Origin: Photobacterium proteolyticum
GTDB lineage: Bacteria > Pseudomonadota > Gammaproteobacteria > Enterobacterales > Vibrionaceae
Assembly (NCBI RefSeq): GCF_001939735.1
Contig: NZ_MJIL01000092.1
Span: forward strand, 70,185-134,184
Direction of reading: 5' to 3'
Length of the DNA: 64,000 nucleotides
A model generated the notes under the pieces. The model did not search any database, was not told where the DNA came from, and saw nothing but the letters and a program-made list of their open reading frames with translations. Below, one piece after another: positions 1 through 9,300 of the stretch (its first letter is position 1; every line of letters begins with the position of its first letter). A program made the translations under genes and the position numbers.

Positions 1-1628
1 TTGCGGATCAGCTTCAGGCACTGGAAGATATCCGTACTATGGGGCTTAAATATGGCATCGATATGTCTGCTCCGGCAAAATCTGCACAAGAAGCTATTCA
101 GTTTACCTACTTTGGTTATTTGGCTGCTGTGAAGTCACAAAACGGTGCGGCCATGTCGTTAGGACGTACTTCGACATTCTTAGATGTATACATCGAGCGT
201 GACCTCGCGAATGGTGTCATTAACGAGTCACAGGCGCAAGAGCTGGTTGATCACTTCATCATGAAGCTTCGTATGGTCCGTTTCCTTCGTACGCCTGACT
301 ACGACTCTCTATTTTCTGGCGATCCTATCTGGGCAACCGAAGCGATGGCCGGTATGGGAGTTGATGGCCGTACACTGGTAAGCAAGACGACGTTCCGCTA
401 CTTGCATACACTGCACAACATGGGGCCGGCACCTGAGCCTAATATGACGATTCTTTGGTCTGAGCTGCTACCTGAAGCCTTTAAGAAGTACGCGGCGAAA
501 GTGTCTATTGAAACATCATCAGTTCAGTATGAAAATGATGATCTGATGCGCCCGGATTTCAACAATGATGACTATGCGATTGCTTGTTGTGTTAGTCCGC
601 AGGTTGTTGGTAAAGACATGCAGTTCTTCGGTGCTCGTGCCAACCTGGCAAAAGCACTGCTTTATACCATCAATGGCGGTACTGATGAGAAATCCAAAGT
701 TCAGGTTGGCCCGAAACAAGCGATGATCTCAGATGAAGTGCTGGATTTTGACAGCCTGATGCCACGCTTCGATGAAATGCTGGATTGGCTGGCAACTCAG
801 TATGTAACCGCATTGAATATTATCCATTATTCACATGACCGCTATAGTTATGAAGCCTCCCTGATGGCATTGATGGATCGAGATGTTCACCGAACTATGG
901 CGTGCGGTATTGCAGGCTTGTCGGTGGTTGCTGACTCTCTGGCTGCAATCAAATTTGCCAAAGTGAAGCCGATTCGTGACGAAGATGGTCTGGCAGTTGA
1001 TTTTGAGATTGACGGCGATTATCCGAAGTTTGGCAACAATGACGCACGTGTTGATGATATTGCCTGTGATCTTGTCGAACGTTTCATGAAGAAGATTCAG
1101 AAGATGAGCATGTACCGTGAGGCGATTCCGACTCAGTCTATTCTGACCATCACTTCCAATGTTGTGTATGGCAAAAAGACCGGGAATACACCGGATGGCC
1201 GTCGTGCCGGTATGCCGTTTGGCCCGGGTGCAAACCCGATGCACGGGCGTGATCAAAATGGTGCCGTTGCCTCATTAACATCTGTTTCTAAACTGCCGTT
1301 TGCTTATGCAAAAGATGGTATTTCGTACACATTCTCTATTGTGCCGAACGCATTGGGTAAAGATATGGATACCCAGAAGCAAAATCTGGCAGCATTAATG
1401 GATGGCTATTTCCACCATGAAGCCGATGAAAGTGGCATTGATGTGGAAGGTGGCCAGCATTTGAATGTGAATGTTATGAACCGTGAAATGTTGCTTGATG
1501 CAGTAGAAAATCCAGAGAAATACCCGCAGCTGACTATTCGAGTATCTGGTTATGCGGTGCGTTTTAACTCTCTGACAAAAGAACAACAGCAAGACGTTAT
1601 TGCACGAACCTTTACCGAAAGAATGTAA
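1..1628 (+). CDS. pflB: Formate C-acetyltransferase (pyruvate formate-lyase), 3' part
   Basis: Cytosolic glycyl-radical enzyme that converts pyruvate and CoA to acetyl-CoA and formate in anaerobic metabolism. The reading frame is open from base 3, so the gene starts outside the window; about 541 of the usual 760 residues are visible. The catalytic cysteine pair is present in IACCVSP (near base 580). The C-terminal radical loop RVSGYAVRF with the radical glycine lies near base 1540. The sequence follows the E. coli enzyme almost without gaps, apart from a few extra residues near HHEADESGIDVEGG. A hairpin with a T run follows the stop codon. The partner activase is not in the window and may lie outside it. 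Identification is secure. Confidence 0.97.
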   Translation, partial: ADQLQALEDIRTMGLKYGIDMSAPAKSAQEAIQFTYFGYLAAVKSQNGAAMSLGRTSTFLDVYIERDLANGVINESQAQELVDHFIMKLRMVRFLRTPDYDSLFSGDPIWATEAMAGMGVDGRTLVSKTTFRYLHTLHNMGPAPEPNMTILWSELLPEAFKKYAAKVSIETSSVQYENDDLMRPDFNNDDYAIACCVSPQVVGKDMQFFGARANLAKALLYTINGGTDEKSKVQVGPKQAMISDEVLDFDSLMPRFDEMLDWLATQYVTALNIIHYSHDRYSYEASLMALMDRDVHRTMACGIAGLSVVADSLAAIKFAKVKPIRDEDGLAVDFEIDGDYPKFGNNDARVDDIACDLVERFMKKIQKMSMYREAIPTQSILTITSNVVYGKKTGNTPDGRRAGMPFGPGANPMHGRDQNGAVASLTSVSKLPFAYAKDGISYTFSIVPNALGKDMDTQKQNLAALMDGYFHHEADESGIDVEGGQHLNVNVMNREMLLDAVENPEKYPQLTIRVSGYAVRFNSLTKEQQQDVIARTFTERM

Positions 1629-1660
1629 TCGCAATAAGCGTGACCAGATTCGATTAACGC

Positions 1661-1694
1661 AAACAGCATAGGCGAACGCCTGTGCTGTTTTTAA
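1661..1694 (+). terminator. Rho-independent terminator after pflB
   Basis: The stem AAACAGCATAGGCG pairs with CGCCTGTGCTGTTT and is followed by T residues. It lies 33 bases after the pflB stop codon. The same stem sequence recurs in the terminator at 6339-6371. Confidence 0.85.
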
Positions 1695-1818
1695 TTGTAT
1701 TGATTATTGCGATATTAGTTTTCAATAATGTCTTTGGCCCCGTAAATCCTCAGTTTCTCTTCATCCCTCCAAAAAAACATCCTTCAAAATAAGCGTTTTA
1801 TTACTTATACTCTCGCGG

Positions 1819-1835
1819 TATGAACAGTGTTCATA
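1819..1835. promoter_or_regulatory. Perfect 17-bp palindrome, probable operator
   Basis: TATGAACA-G-TGTTCATA is a perfect odd palindrome 75 bases before the start codon of the metalloprotease gene. Its size and symmetry suit a TetR-type repressor dimer. Which regulator binds it cannot be told from the window. Confidence 0.55.
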
Positions 1836-1909
1836 ATTGTTCAGTATAAAACTTTACCGTCCAAGCGAAGGCGGAGCATTCTAAGAAAAGTATGTAAGGT
1901 TCATTCACA

Positions 1910-4900
1910 ATGCGTAAGCTGAATATATCAGTGTTATTCCTTCTTGCCGGTTCGGTGCATGCAATGCCGATGCAAGAAACAAACGCGATGGCGTTTCCTA
2001 ACAGTCTCAGTTGTAGTGCCGGATCATCGGTTGGTGAAGCCCAGGGGCGAAGTTTACTATCGGATGTGTTGACTCAAGCTGGCAGTATTTGGCAACCGGA
2101 TGACTTTCAATTTATTGCTCAGGTCGATGGGGTAGATAGCCATCATCTGGTGTTTAATCTTCACCACAATACCATTCCAATCGAAAAGCAGGAGCTGATC
2201 TTATCAATCGATAACAATTGTAAGCTATTTCGTTATCAGTATCGGGTGGTTGATTATCGGCCAGGAGAAGATGATAACAATAGCAGTAAAATAAAGAGCA
2301 TTGATGAAGCAATTAGCTCGCTCAAAACCATCTTAAGTGACCCCAATGAGCCATTAACACTTTCTATCCAGTCTCAGGCGAATAGGTTACGGTTGCTCAA
2401 TAAAGCCGATCAGGAACAGCTGCCCGCAAGCTATGTTGCCGATGAAATAACAGGTTCACCGTTATATCGGATATCAAATAAAAAGTTGGTGCTTGGTTAT
2501 CAGCTGAATTTGCCGTCACGTAATCCTGATGGGTTATTAGAGTTGTGGTGGAACAGCCAGTCGTCTAGTCCGTCCGCGTTACCTCGTTTTCCCTATGCAA
2601 AACGTAGCGACAAACAAAATATTCCGCCGGTGTCTCCTTGGCAGTGGCAAGGGTATGGTCAGCATCCTCAGCGAACGCTTGGTGCAAATTATTTAGCAAA
2701 TTTCTGGGAGGTGTGGCCGCCTATTTCTCAGACGTTATCGATAAACACGACGGGTAAACTGCAGACGGCAAATCTTGTTTTTCTAGATAGTTTGGATTTC
2801 TCATGGGACTTTGAAGATCGTACGTTCGCACAGCTCTGGAGTGATGCCGATAGCGATTCGGATTCGGCCGCAGAGAAAAAGCGAAAACTGACGAGTATTA
2901 TCACCAATGTTGCCTATGCGGACAAAGGGATTGGCTACGCTGCCAATACGCTAGGTTATGCGCACTTGCTGCCAAGCAAACCAAGCTTGGTGCTATCAAC
3001 TACTGCGAGTGGTGGAAGCAGTATTTACAAACCGGCATTCGATATTATTCAGATTGTCGATAATAACTGTAGCGCCTCGCTCTACGATCCCGGTGCCACA
3101 CTGCACGAACAAGGACACTCTGTTTTTATTCGATTGCAGGGTTTGTCACGCTCCAATCCGGTTAACACTGCAATGAATGAAGGGTTTGCCGACTATTGGG
3201 CGGCTGGGTTCTTGCGCCAGGATCCTAACTGGAATGGCAGTCTTAGTGATTTTAGAAGCGGAGCATGCGGCAAAACGAGTGCTGATCGACAGCTTCGCAC
3301 TCAGCTTTATGATTATTTCGACGGTATGGAGGAGAAAATTTCTTCTTCCCATGGTGGTATCACCGGGCCGGAAGGAAAGGTCTTCTTTGAGCCGATGTTA
3401 GCCCAGCCGTTGCTGGCGGCAATGGAAGATCTGATTGTTATTCACGGTGAAGAGAAAGGCAGAAAGCTGGCGGATCACATTGTGCTGGAGACGTTTGCCG
3501 GTCTTTCTGTCGATGCCTCATATCGGGAGCTTTCTCAGGCCTTGCTGGCCACGGCACATCGGCTTGATTCAAGCTTGAAAGCCGAACAGATTTATCGTCT
3601 GCGGCTTACTAATTCCAACCTATTGCCACGTCAGGTTGAGCCGAAATCACGAGTTGCAATAGCCTCGCTAATGCCTGCAGAAACATCGTTAACGCTGGTC
3701 AACTATGATAGTGCCAATAAGGTTGAACGTGTCGAGGTGGCTCTGCCGAATCAGATTGCACAGAATATAGAACTGGCTGCAGGTGAAAAGCGAACGCTAA
3801 CATTACCAACACCGCAACTCACCTGTGGTGAAGTGAGCTCGCAACCTCTTACGGTTCGCCATTGGCAGGATAATCAGTTGGTACAAGACAAGGCGTATCC
3901 GTTCACATTGATCGGCGGTTACCAAGCTGGTCTGGCTGCTTTTGAAAAAGTGAATAATGCCTGGTCGCTTACTCTCAATAAGCCGTTGGCCTGGAAGAGC
4001 GATAATGTTCGTCATGTGTTGCGCCTAACAGGGGATAACCAATCTAACTTGCTGCCGAAACTGTCCAACAGCGAAAAGACTATTGAGCTGACCTCATTGG
4101 CACGCACTGGTGGAAGTTTGTGGTTAAGCATGGATAACAATACTGAGTTAGCCGACGGAAAATGGCAGCTGACTGACTATTCAAGTTATACCACTGCCGA
4201 ATTGGTGACGCTGAACTGTGTACCTGCCTTTACCATTGATGGCCCGATATCGGCGTCTGAAAAGTCGACACTGACATTTAAGGCGATGTTAAATGGCTCA
4301 CCGATTACGGTGCAGTGGCAGGTTGTTGGTGAGGATAGCACGTCTGATAGCGAGACGTTTAGCCTAACGGTACCAGATCTTGCACAATCTAAGCGCTATG
4401 AGATAGATGCGGTATACACCTTGAATGGTGAGAAGCGTATTGTTCGTCATACCGTAGAAGTCGATGCAGTTAATCAGCCCGCAACATTTGAGATTAGTGC
4501 ACCGACTGAGGTTTCAGAAGGGCAGAGTGTCACCTTCGCTATGGACAAATTATCGGATCCGGACAGTGAAGGCTTTGTACAGGCAGATTGGTATGTTGAT
4601 GGTAAGTGGATCGGGCAGGGCCAGTCTATTCAATGGCAGGCGCCGGCATCGGACCAAGACCGCATAATCGAACTGTCACTGAAAGTCAGAGATAGCCGTC
4701 AGACAGCCGAGTCTGCAGTCAGCAAATCGATGTCTATTGCGCTGAAGCATGTGAATGTAGCTCCGACTATCTCCCTAAATGCGCCTTCAGAGGGTCAGGC
4801 TGGCAAACTGCTTGAGGTTTCCGCACTGGTTAGCGACAAGGAAACAGCAGCGGATAAGTTGACTGTGAGCTGGAAGATTTCGGGAATTGATTCACCGGCT

Positions 4901-6292
4901 TTGCCTTCAGGTAAGCAATTATCATGGACTGTACCTGCATCCGTTACGGCAAGTTCGTTGACAGTTACTGCTGAAGTCAGTGATGGTGAAGCAACAGCCA
5001 CTGCGACACGGGTTATTAACCTAAAACCGGCAAATAAAGCGCCGGTAATAAGCCTGACTGGCTCGACAAATATCCAGGCTGGTCAATCGGCAGAGGTTAG
5101 TGCAAATTGGACTGACGAGACGCCGGAAAAGGTTAAGCTCAGCTGGCAAATAAAAGGAGAAAGTATTCCTTTTGAGTTGCTTAGTAACGAGAAAATTCGG
5201 TTGAATATTCCCAAGAACCAGGGCGCTGGAACGGTACAAGTTCAGGTAACTGCAGATGATGGAGAAGCATCATCGGTCGCAACACATAGCGTCTCTTGGG
5301 GAGCTTATGTCAATCAAGCACCAACTGTTACTATCGCCGGTCCGGTTAAGGCTAATATAGGCGATAAGGTTATACTGACAGCCAATGCGAAAGATCCAGA
5401 TAATTGGCCTGCAGCACTTCAACTTAAATGGAGCCAGATTTCCGGTCCACTTGTTGTGCCGGTAGCTAACGGCTCAACCTTAGAGTTCACCGTACCCGCA
5501 AGTGCATCAGGCGGTGCGCAGACGTTTGAATTTGATGTGTTTGACGGCCAAACCCACACCAAGAAACAGTGGCGTATTGATATCGCTAAGTATGTTATAC
5601 CAAGCCCGGTTATCACATTGAAAAATGAAGTTGCTGGTGGATACAAACTTGCTGAGTTGAGTGAGCTGGTTTTGGACGCCTCGCCATCGACAGGTGCTGG
5701 CAGCGAAGCGCTCGTGTTTAGCTGGAAGCAGCTAAGTGGTCCTGCTTTAGCTGAGCTGCCACCTCAGGGTGAGCAGATTAAAATCAAGTTACCTGAAGTG
5801 GGTGCTTCGTCGGATATCGAGCTTGAGCTGACGGTTAGCCAGGGGAGTCGCGTAAGTCGCAAGATAATCCGTGTGGCGGTGGGCGATCTCGGTCCAGCAG
5901 CCAAACCGGCCGCTGTCGAGTCAAAACCGGCAGGTGCCAATCTGGTGCTTGATGCAGACAGTGTGGCAGATTTGCAAGGCGGTATCGCTTACCAGTACCG
6001 CTGGGAGCAGGTGAAAGGGACAAGTGTGGTTATTGCCAACCCTGATGCCAAGGTCTTGAAAGTTGCATTGCCCTCATCAGCCAAAGAGGAAGAACTTGGT
6101 TTTTCACTGACGATTACCACGCCGGGTAAAGGTGTTCGCCATTATCCTGTTAGCTTGAAAGTGGCAGCAGCGCCTGCTCCTGAGCCGACAACTGCTCCGC
6201 AGACGCCTCCGTCGTCAGATGGAGGGAGTGGTGGTTCATTTGACTTCTTCGGCGTGTTGGCACTGTTTGGCATGATGCTGTTGAGAAGGTGA
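1910..6292 (+). CDS. Secreted zinc metalloprotease-like protein with Ig/PKD-like repeats and GlyGly-CTERM tail
   Basis: A 1460-residue exported protein. It starts with a typical signal peptide ending near HAMP. A zinc-protease motif HEQGH lies at residues 399-403 and a downstream glutamate in NEGFADYW at about 424, the gluzincin arrangement (as in M4/M36 relatives). From about residue 800 to 1400 there are several successive Ig/PKD/cadherin-like repeats containing phrases such as APTISLNAPSEG and APTVTIAGPV. The tail has a Gly/Ser-rich stretch, a hydrophobic segment and a final double Arg (residues about 1435-1460), which is the GlyGly-CTERM signal processed by rhombosortase on type II secretion substrates. 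The start is supported by AAGG upstream of ATG. The gene stands alone between two terminators, with a 17-bp palindrome in its promoter region. The substrate is unknown; protease activity is inferred from motifs only. Confidence 0.82.
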   Translation: MRKLNISVLFLLAGSVHAMPMQETNAMAFPNSLSCSAGSSVGEAQGRSLLSDVLTQAGSIWQPDDFQFIAQVDGVDSHHLVFNLHHNTIPIEKQELILSIDNNCKLFRYQYRVVDYRPGEDDNNSSKIKSIDEAISSLKTILSDPNEPLTLSIQSQANRLRLLNKADQEQLPASYVADEITGSPLYRISNKKLVLGYQLNLPSRNPDGLLELWWNSQSSSPSALPRFPYAKRSDKQNIPPVSPWQWQGYGQHPQRTLGANYLANFWEVWPPISQTLSINTTGKLQTANLVFLDSLDFSWDFEDRTFAQLWSDADSDSDSAAEKKRKLTSIITNVAYADKGIGYAANTLGYAHLLPSKPSLVLSTTASGGSSIYKPAFDIIQIVDNNCSASLYDPGATLHEQGHSVFIRLQGLSRSNPVNTAMNEGFADYWAAGFLRQDPNWNGSLSDFRSGACGKTSADRQLRTQLYDYFDGMEEKISSSHGGITGPEGKVFFEPMLAQPLLAAMEDLIVIHGEEKGRKLADHIVLETFAGLSVDASYRELSQALLATAHRLDSSLKAEQIYRLRLTNSNLLPRQVEPKSRVAIASLMPAETSLTLVNYDSANKVERVEVALPNQIAQNIELAAGEKRTLTLPTPQLTCGEVSSQPLTVRHWQDNQLVQDKAYPFTLIGGYQAGLAAFEKVNNAWSLTLNKPLAWKSDNVRHVLRLTGDNQSNLLPKLSNSEKTIELTSLARTGGSLWLSMDNNTELADGKWQLTDYSSYTTAELVTLNCVPAFTIDGPISASEKSTLTFKAMLNGSPITVQWQVVGEDSTSDSETFSLTVPDLAQSKRYEIDAVYTLNGEKRIVRHTVEVDAVNQPATFEISAPTEVSEGQSVTFAMDKLSDPDSEGFVQADWYVDGKWIGQGQSIQWQAPASDQDRIIELSLKVRDSRQTAESAVSKSMSIALKHVNVAPTISLNAPSEGQAGKLLEVSALVSDKETAADKLTVSWKISGIDSPALPSGKQLSWTVPASVTASSLTVTAEVSDGEATATATRVINLKPANKAPVISLTGSTNIQAGQSAEVSANWTDETPEKVKLSWQIKGESIPFELLSNEKIRLNIPKNQGAGTVQVQVTADDGEASSVATHSVSWGAYVNQAPTVTIAGPVKANIGDKVILTANAKDPDNWPAALQLKWSQISGPLVVPVANGSTLEFTVPASASGGAQTFEFDVFDGQTHTKKQWRIDIAKYVIPSPVITLKNEVAGGYKLAELSELVLDASPSTGAGSEALVFSWKQLSGPALAELPPQGEQIKIKLPEVGASSDIELELTVSQGSRVSRKIIRVAVGDLGPAAKPAAVESKPAGANLVLDADSVADLQGGIAYQYRWEQVKGTSVVIANPDAKVLKVALPSSAKEEELGFSLTITTPGKGVRHYPVSLKVAAAPAPEPTTAPQTPPSSDGGSGGSFDFFGVLALFGMMLLRR

Positions 6293-6338
6293 GAAGCTAA
6301 AAGCAAGAAATAGTCGTTATATTTCAACACAATAGAGA

Positions 6339-6371
6339 AAACAGCATAGGCGTTAACCTATGCTGTTTTAC
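6339..6371. terminator. Bidirectional terminator between convergent genes
   Basis: The stem AAACAGCATAGG pairs with CCTATGCTGTTT around the loop CGTTAA. It has A-rich and T-rich flanks, so it can serve both the metalloprotease gene (+) and the NRPS gene (-). Confidence 0.8.
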
Positions 6372-6380
6372 TTTTAGCGC

Positions 6381-9300
6381 TTACACATTGGCGACTTGTT
6401 CACTGTTTAACGCTTCAGACTGGCGTTTGAGCAACTCTTTGGCAAACTGATCACCGAATTGTTCAAGATACTGACGTTGCAGCAAACATTCGTGGGGAGC
6501 ATCAACTTCGTACTCGATAAGTGATCCCGAAACGTAAGGGGACCAAAGTGCAGGTTGCTGTTCTTCTGTCCGCAAAATGTCGGTGGTGGCACGGATAAAG
6601 AGCAAGTCACCGTTAAAGCGGTCATATCGGCAGTTGGCAAGCAGATCCAGCATCAGTTTGGAATCTTCCACAATGCGGGTAAGGAAGTCATTACCGACGT
6701 CATTATTGCCAAGGACTTCATCCATGGCACTTTTCAACCCTTTCATTCCGGCGCGGGGAGTGCCGACAATGGCTCGAGTCATACGTGTAATAACGGTCGC
6801 ATCATCCAGTTTGAGCGATACCTGTCCGCCTTGCAGCGGATAGCTGTCAAACATACACAGGAAGCTGACTTGATGTCCCTGAGCCTGAAGCATTGCTGCC
6901 ATGCGAAGTGACAGGTTGCCGCCAACGGACCAGCCTGCCAGCTGATAAGGACCTTCCGGCTGGATAGCCTGTATATTTTGTAAATATTCCTCGGCAAGTT
7001 CATCCAATGAACCCACGATACGGTTCGGATCGCGAAGGATAGGAGACTGGATAGCATATACCGGCTGGTCTTCGGGCAGGAAAGGCAAGAGACCGGCATA
7101 TGGCCAGGCAATTCCACCGCCCGGGTGGATACAGAATAATGGCGGACGTGTACCTTCGACACGCAGCGGCAACATGCTGTCGAAAGGATCGCTGTAACTG
7201 ATACTTGGATCCAGGCGTTGTACTAACTGACGAGGAGATGAGGCAGCAAGGAAGTCACTGATCCCCAACGTGACGCCAAACGCTTCATTGATACGGTTAA
7301 TGAGCTGCAGGCCCAGCAGCGAGTGACCGCCGAGCTCGAAGAAGTTCTCGTTGGTGTAGACTTGGTTGCGCTCCAATATAGAGGCAAACAGGCTACACAT
7401 TGTCTCTTCTTCTGCTGTTGTGGGAAGAAGTTTATCTGTGTTGTCGATAATGGCTGGTGACGGCAGTTGTCTGACGGCGAGTTTGCCGTTTGAAGTTAGC
7501 GGGAATTCTTCGACAGTCAATATTACACTGGGGATCATGTGATGGGGCAACTGGCGGCTGAGCGCTTGTTTCAGGCGGTCGCTTTCAAGTGCGGCATCTT
7601 TGCAGACCACATAGCCGACAATAGCCGGACCATGGGGTAGTTCACTCAGAAGTGCAACCGCATCTTCCACATCGCTACAGCTGAGCAGTGCGTTTTTGAT
7701 TTCATCCAACTCAATACGCAGACCACGAAGTTTGATTTGGTTGTCCTGGCGTCCGAGGTAGTGAATGCGCTCCTCGGAGTCAAAATACACCCGATCGCCA
7801 ACCCGGTACATGGTGGTGCTTTCATCAAGCAAGTCTGGCACAAAGCCTTTTGCCGTTAGCTCCGGCTGGTTGCGGTATCCTTGCGCAACGCCGGGGCCGC
7901 CGATAAACAGATCTCCCCATGAACCGGGAGGGAGCAGTTGCTGTTGCTTGTCGACCACATAGAGGCGGGTGTTGGCTGTTGGTGGACCGATTGATAAGTC
8001 GTTGGTACCAAACTTAGCATTGATTGAGGTGGCGAATGAGGTTTCAGTCGGGCCATAGACATTGAGCAGTCGACAATGCGAGAAACGTGATAGCAAAGCA
8101 GGTGTACATGCTTCGCCACCGAGCAAGAGCCTGGTTCCCTGACGAAAATCTTCTGTTTTGTGGTAGGCCAGCAGGCTGGGTGTCATGACAAGCAGATCGA
8201 TGTTTTCGCGTTTGACCAGTTTAGCCAGCGGTTTGCCCGGTGTACTTGCAACCTTGTCGGTAACCACAAGGGTGGCCCCGGCCAGCAGAGTCATCATGAT
8301 TTCAAGCACGGACATATCAAACCCTGCCGCGATGAACTGCAACACTTTCTCGCCGGGCTGAAGATCAGCTGCCTCTATCGCTGTACGGGCGATAGGAACA
8401 AGGTTGCGATGGGTGATTTCCACGCCCTTGGGTTTACCGGTAGAGCCGGAGGTGTAAATAAGGTAGGCCTGCGAGTTAGGATCAACGCTATAAACTGATT
8501 GCCGGGCCGTTGGCAATTGTTCGAATAATTCAGCTGTTAGGTAAAGTACCTTTTCGGCTGGAATGTTTACATTAAGTCCGCACCCGGGAGAGACAAGAAT
8601 TTTAGCGGGCGCGGCATCTGAAAGGATGTGTTCGATACGGCCATCGGGTAGTTCCGGGTCGACGGGAACGTAAGCAGCCCCAAGCTTGAACAGGGCCACG
8701 GCCGCAACAGCCCATTCGATACTTCGTGATACGACCACCGCGACGCAGTCATTTTGGTTGACGCCTTGCTGTCGCAGATGGTTGGCAAGGCGATCGGCAT
8801 AGTCATTGAGCATCGAGTAGGAGATCTGACGCTCGCCTTGGGAAAGAGCGAACTTTGATGCGTGCTTATTCACTGAGGTATTGAAAGCATCGGCAAAGAC
8901 TGGTAATACAGCAGCTTTGCCCGGAAGTGAATACAGCCGTTCGTATTCACCATCGAAAAACAGGTTATAGTCAGCGGCAGGTGTATTAGGCTTTTCGACA
9001 AACCGTGCCAGCAAAAGAGTGAGTCGCTGGTAATGCATCTCTAAAGCTTCGTTCGAGAAGAGTTCGGCATTGGCGTTAAAGCCGATCTCCAGACGGCCAT
9101 CTTTGTTGCGGTCGAAGATATCGATACCCAAGTATGACGCAGGACCGTTGGCGACATTTTGGATCCTTGTTTCACCGCCATCAAAGTTGGCCCCCTGATC
9201 ATAGGCAACCACATTCAACAATGTTTTGAATAGCGGTTTGTTTCCGCGCTCATCATACAGATCCCGGATCATTTCTTCGAAACGGTAGGTTTGGTGCAGC

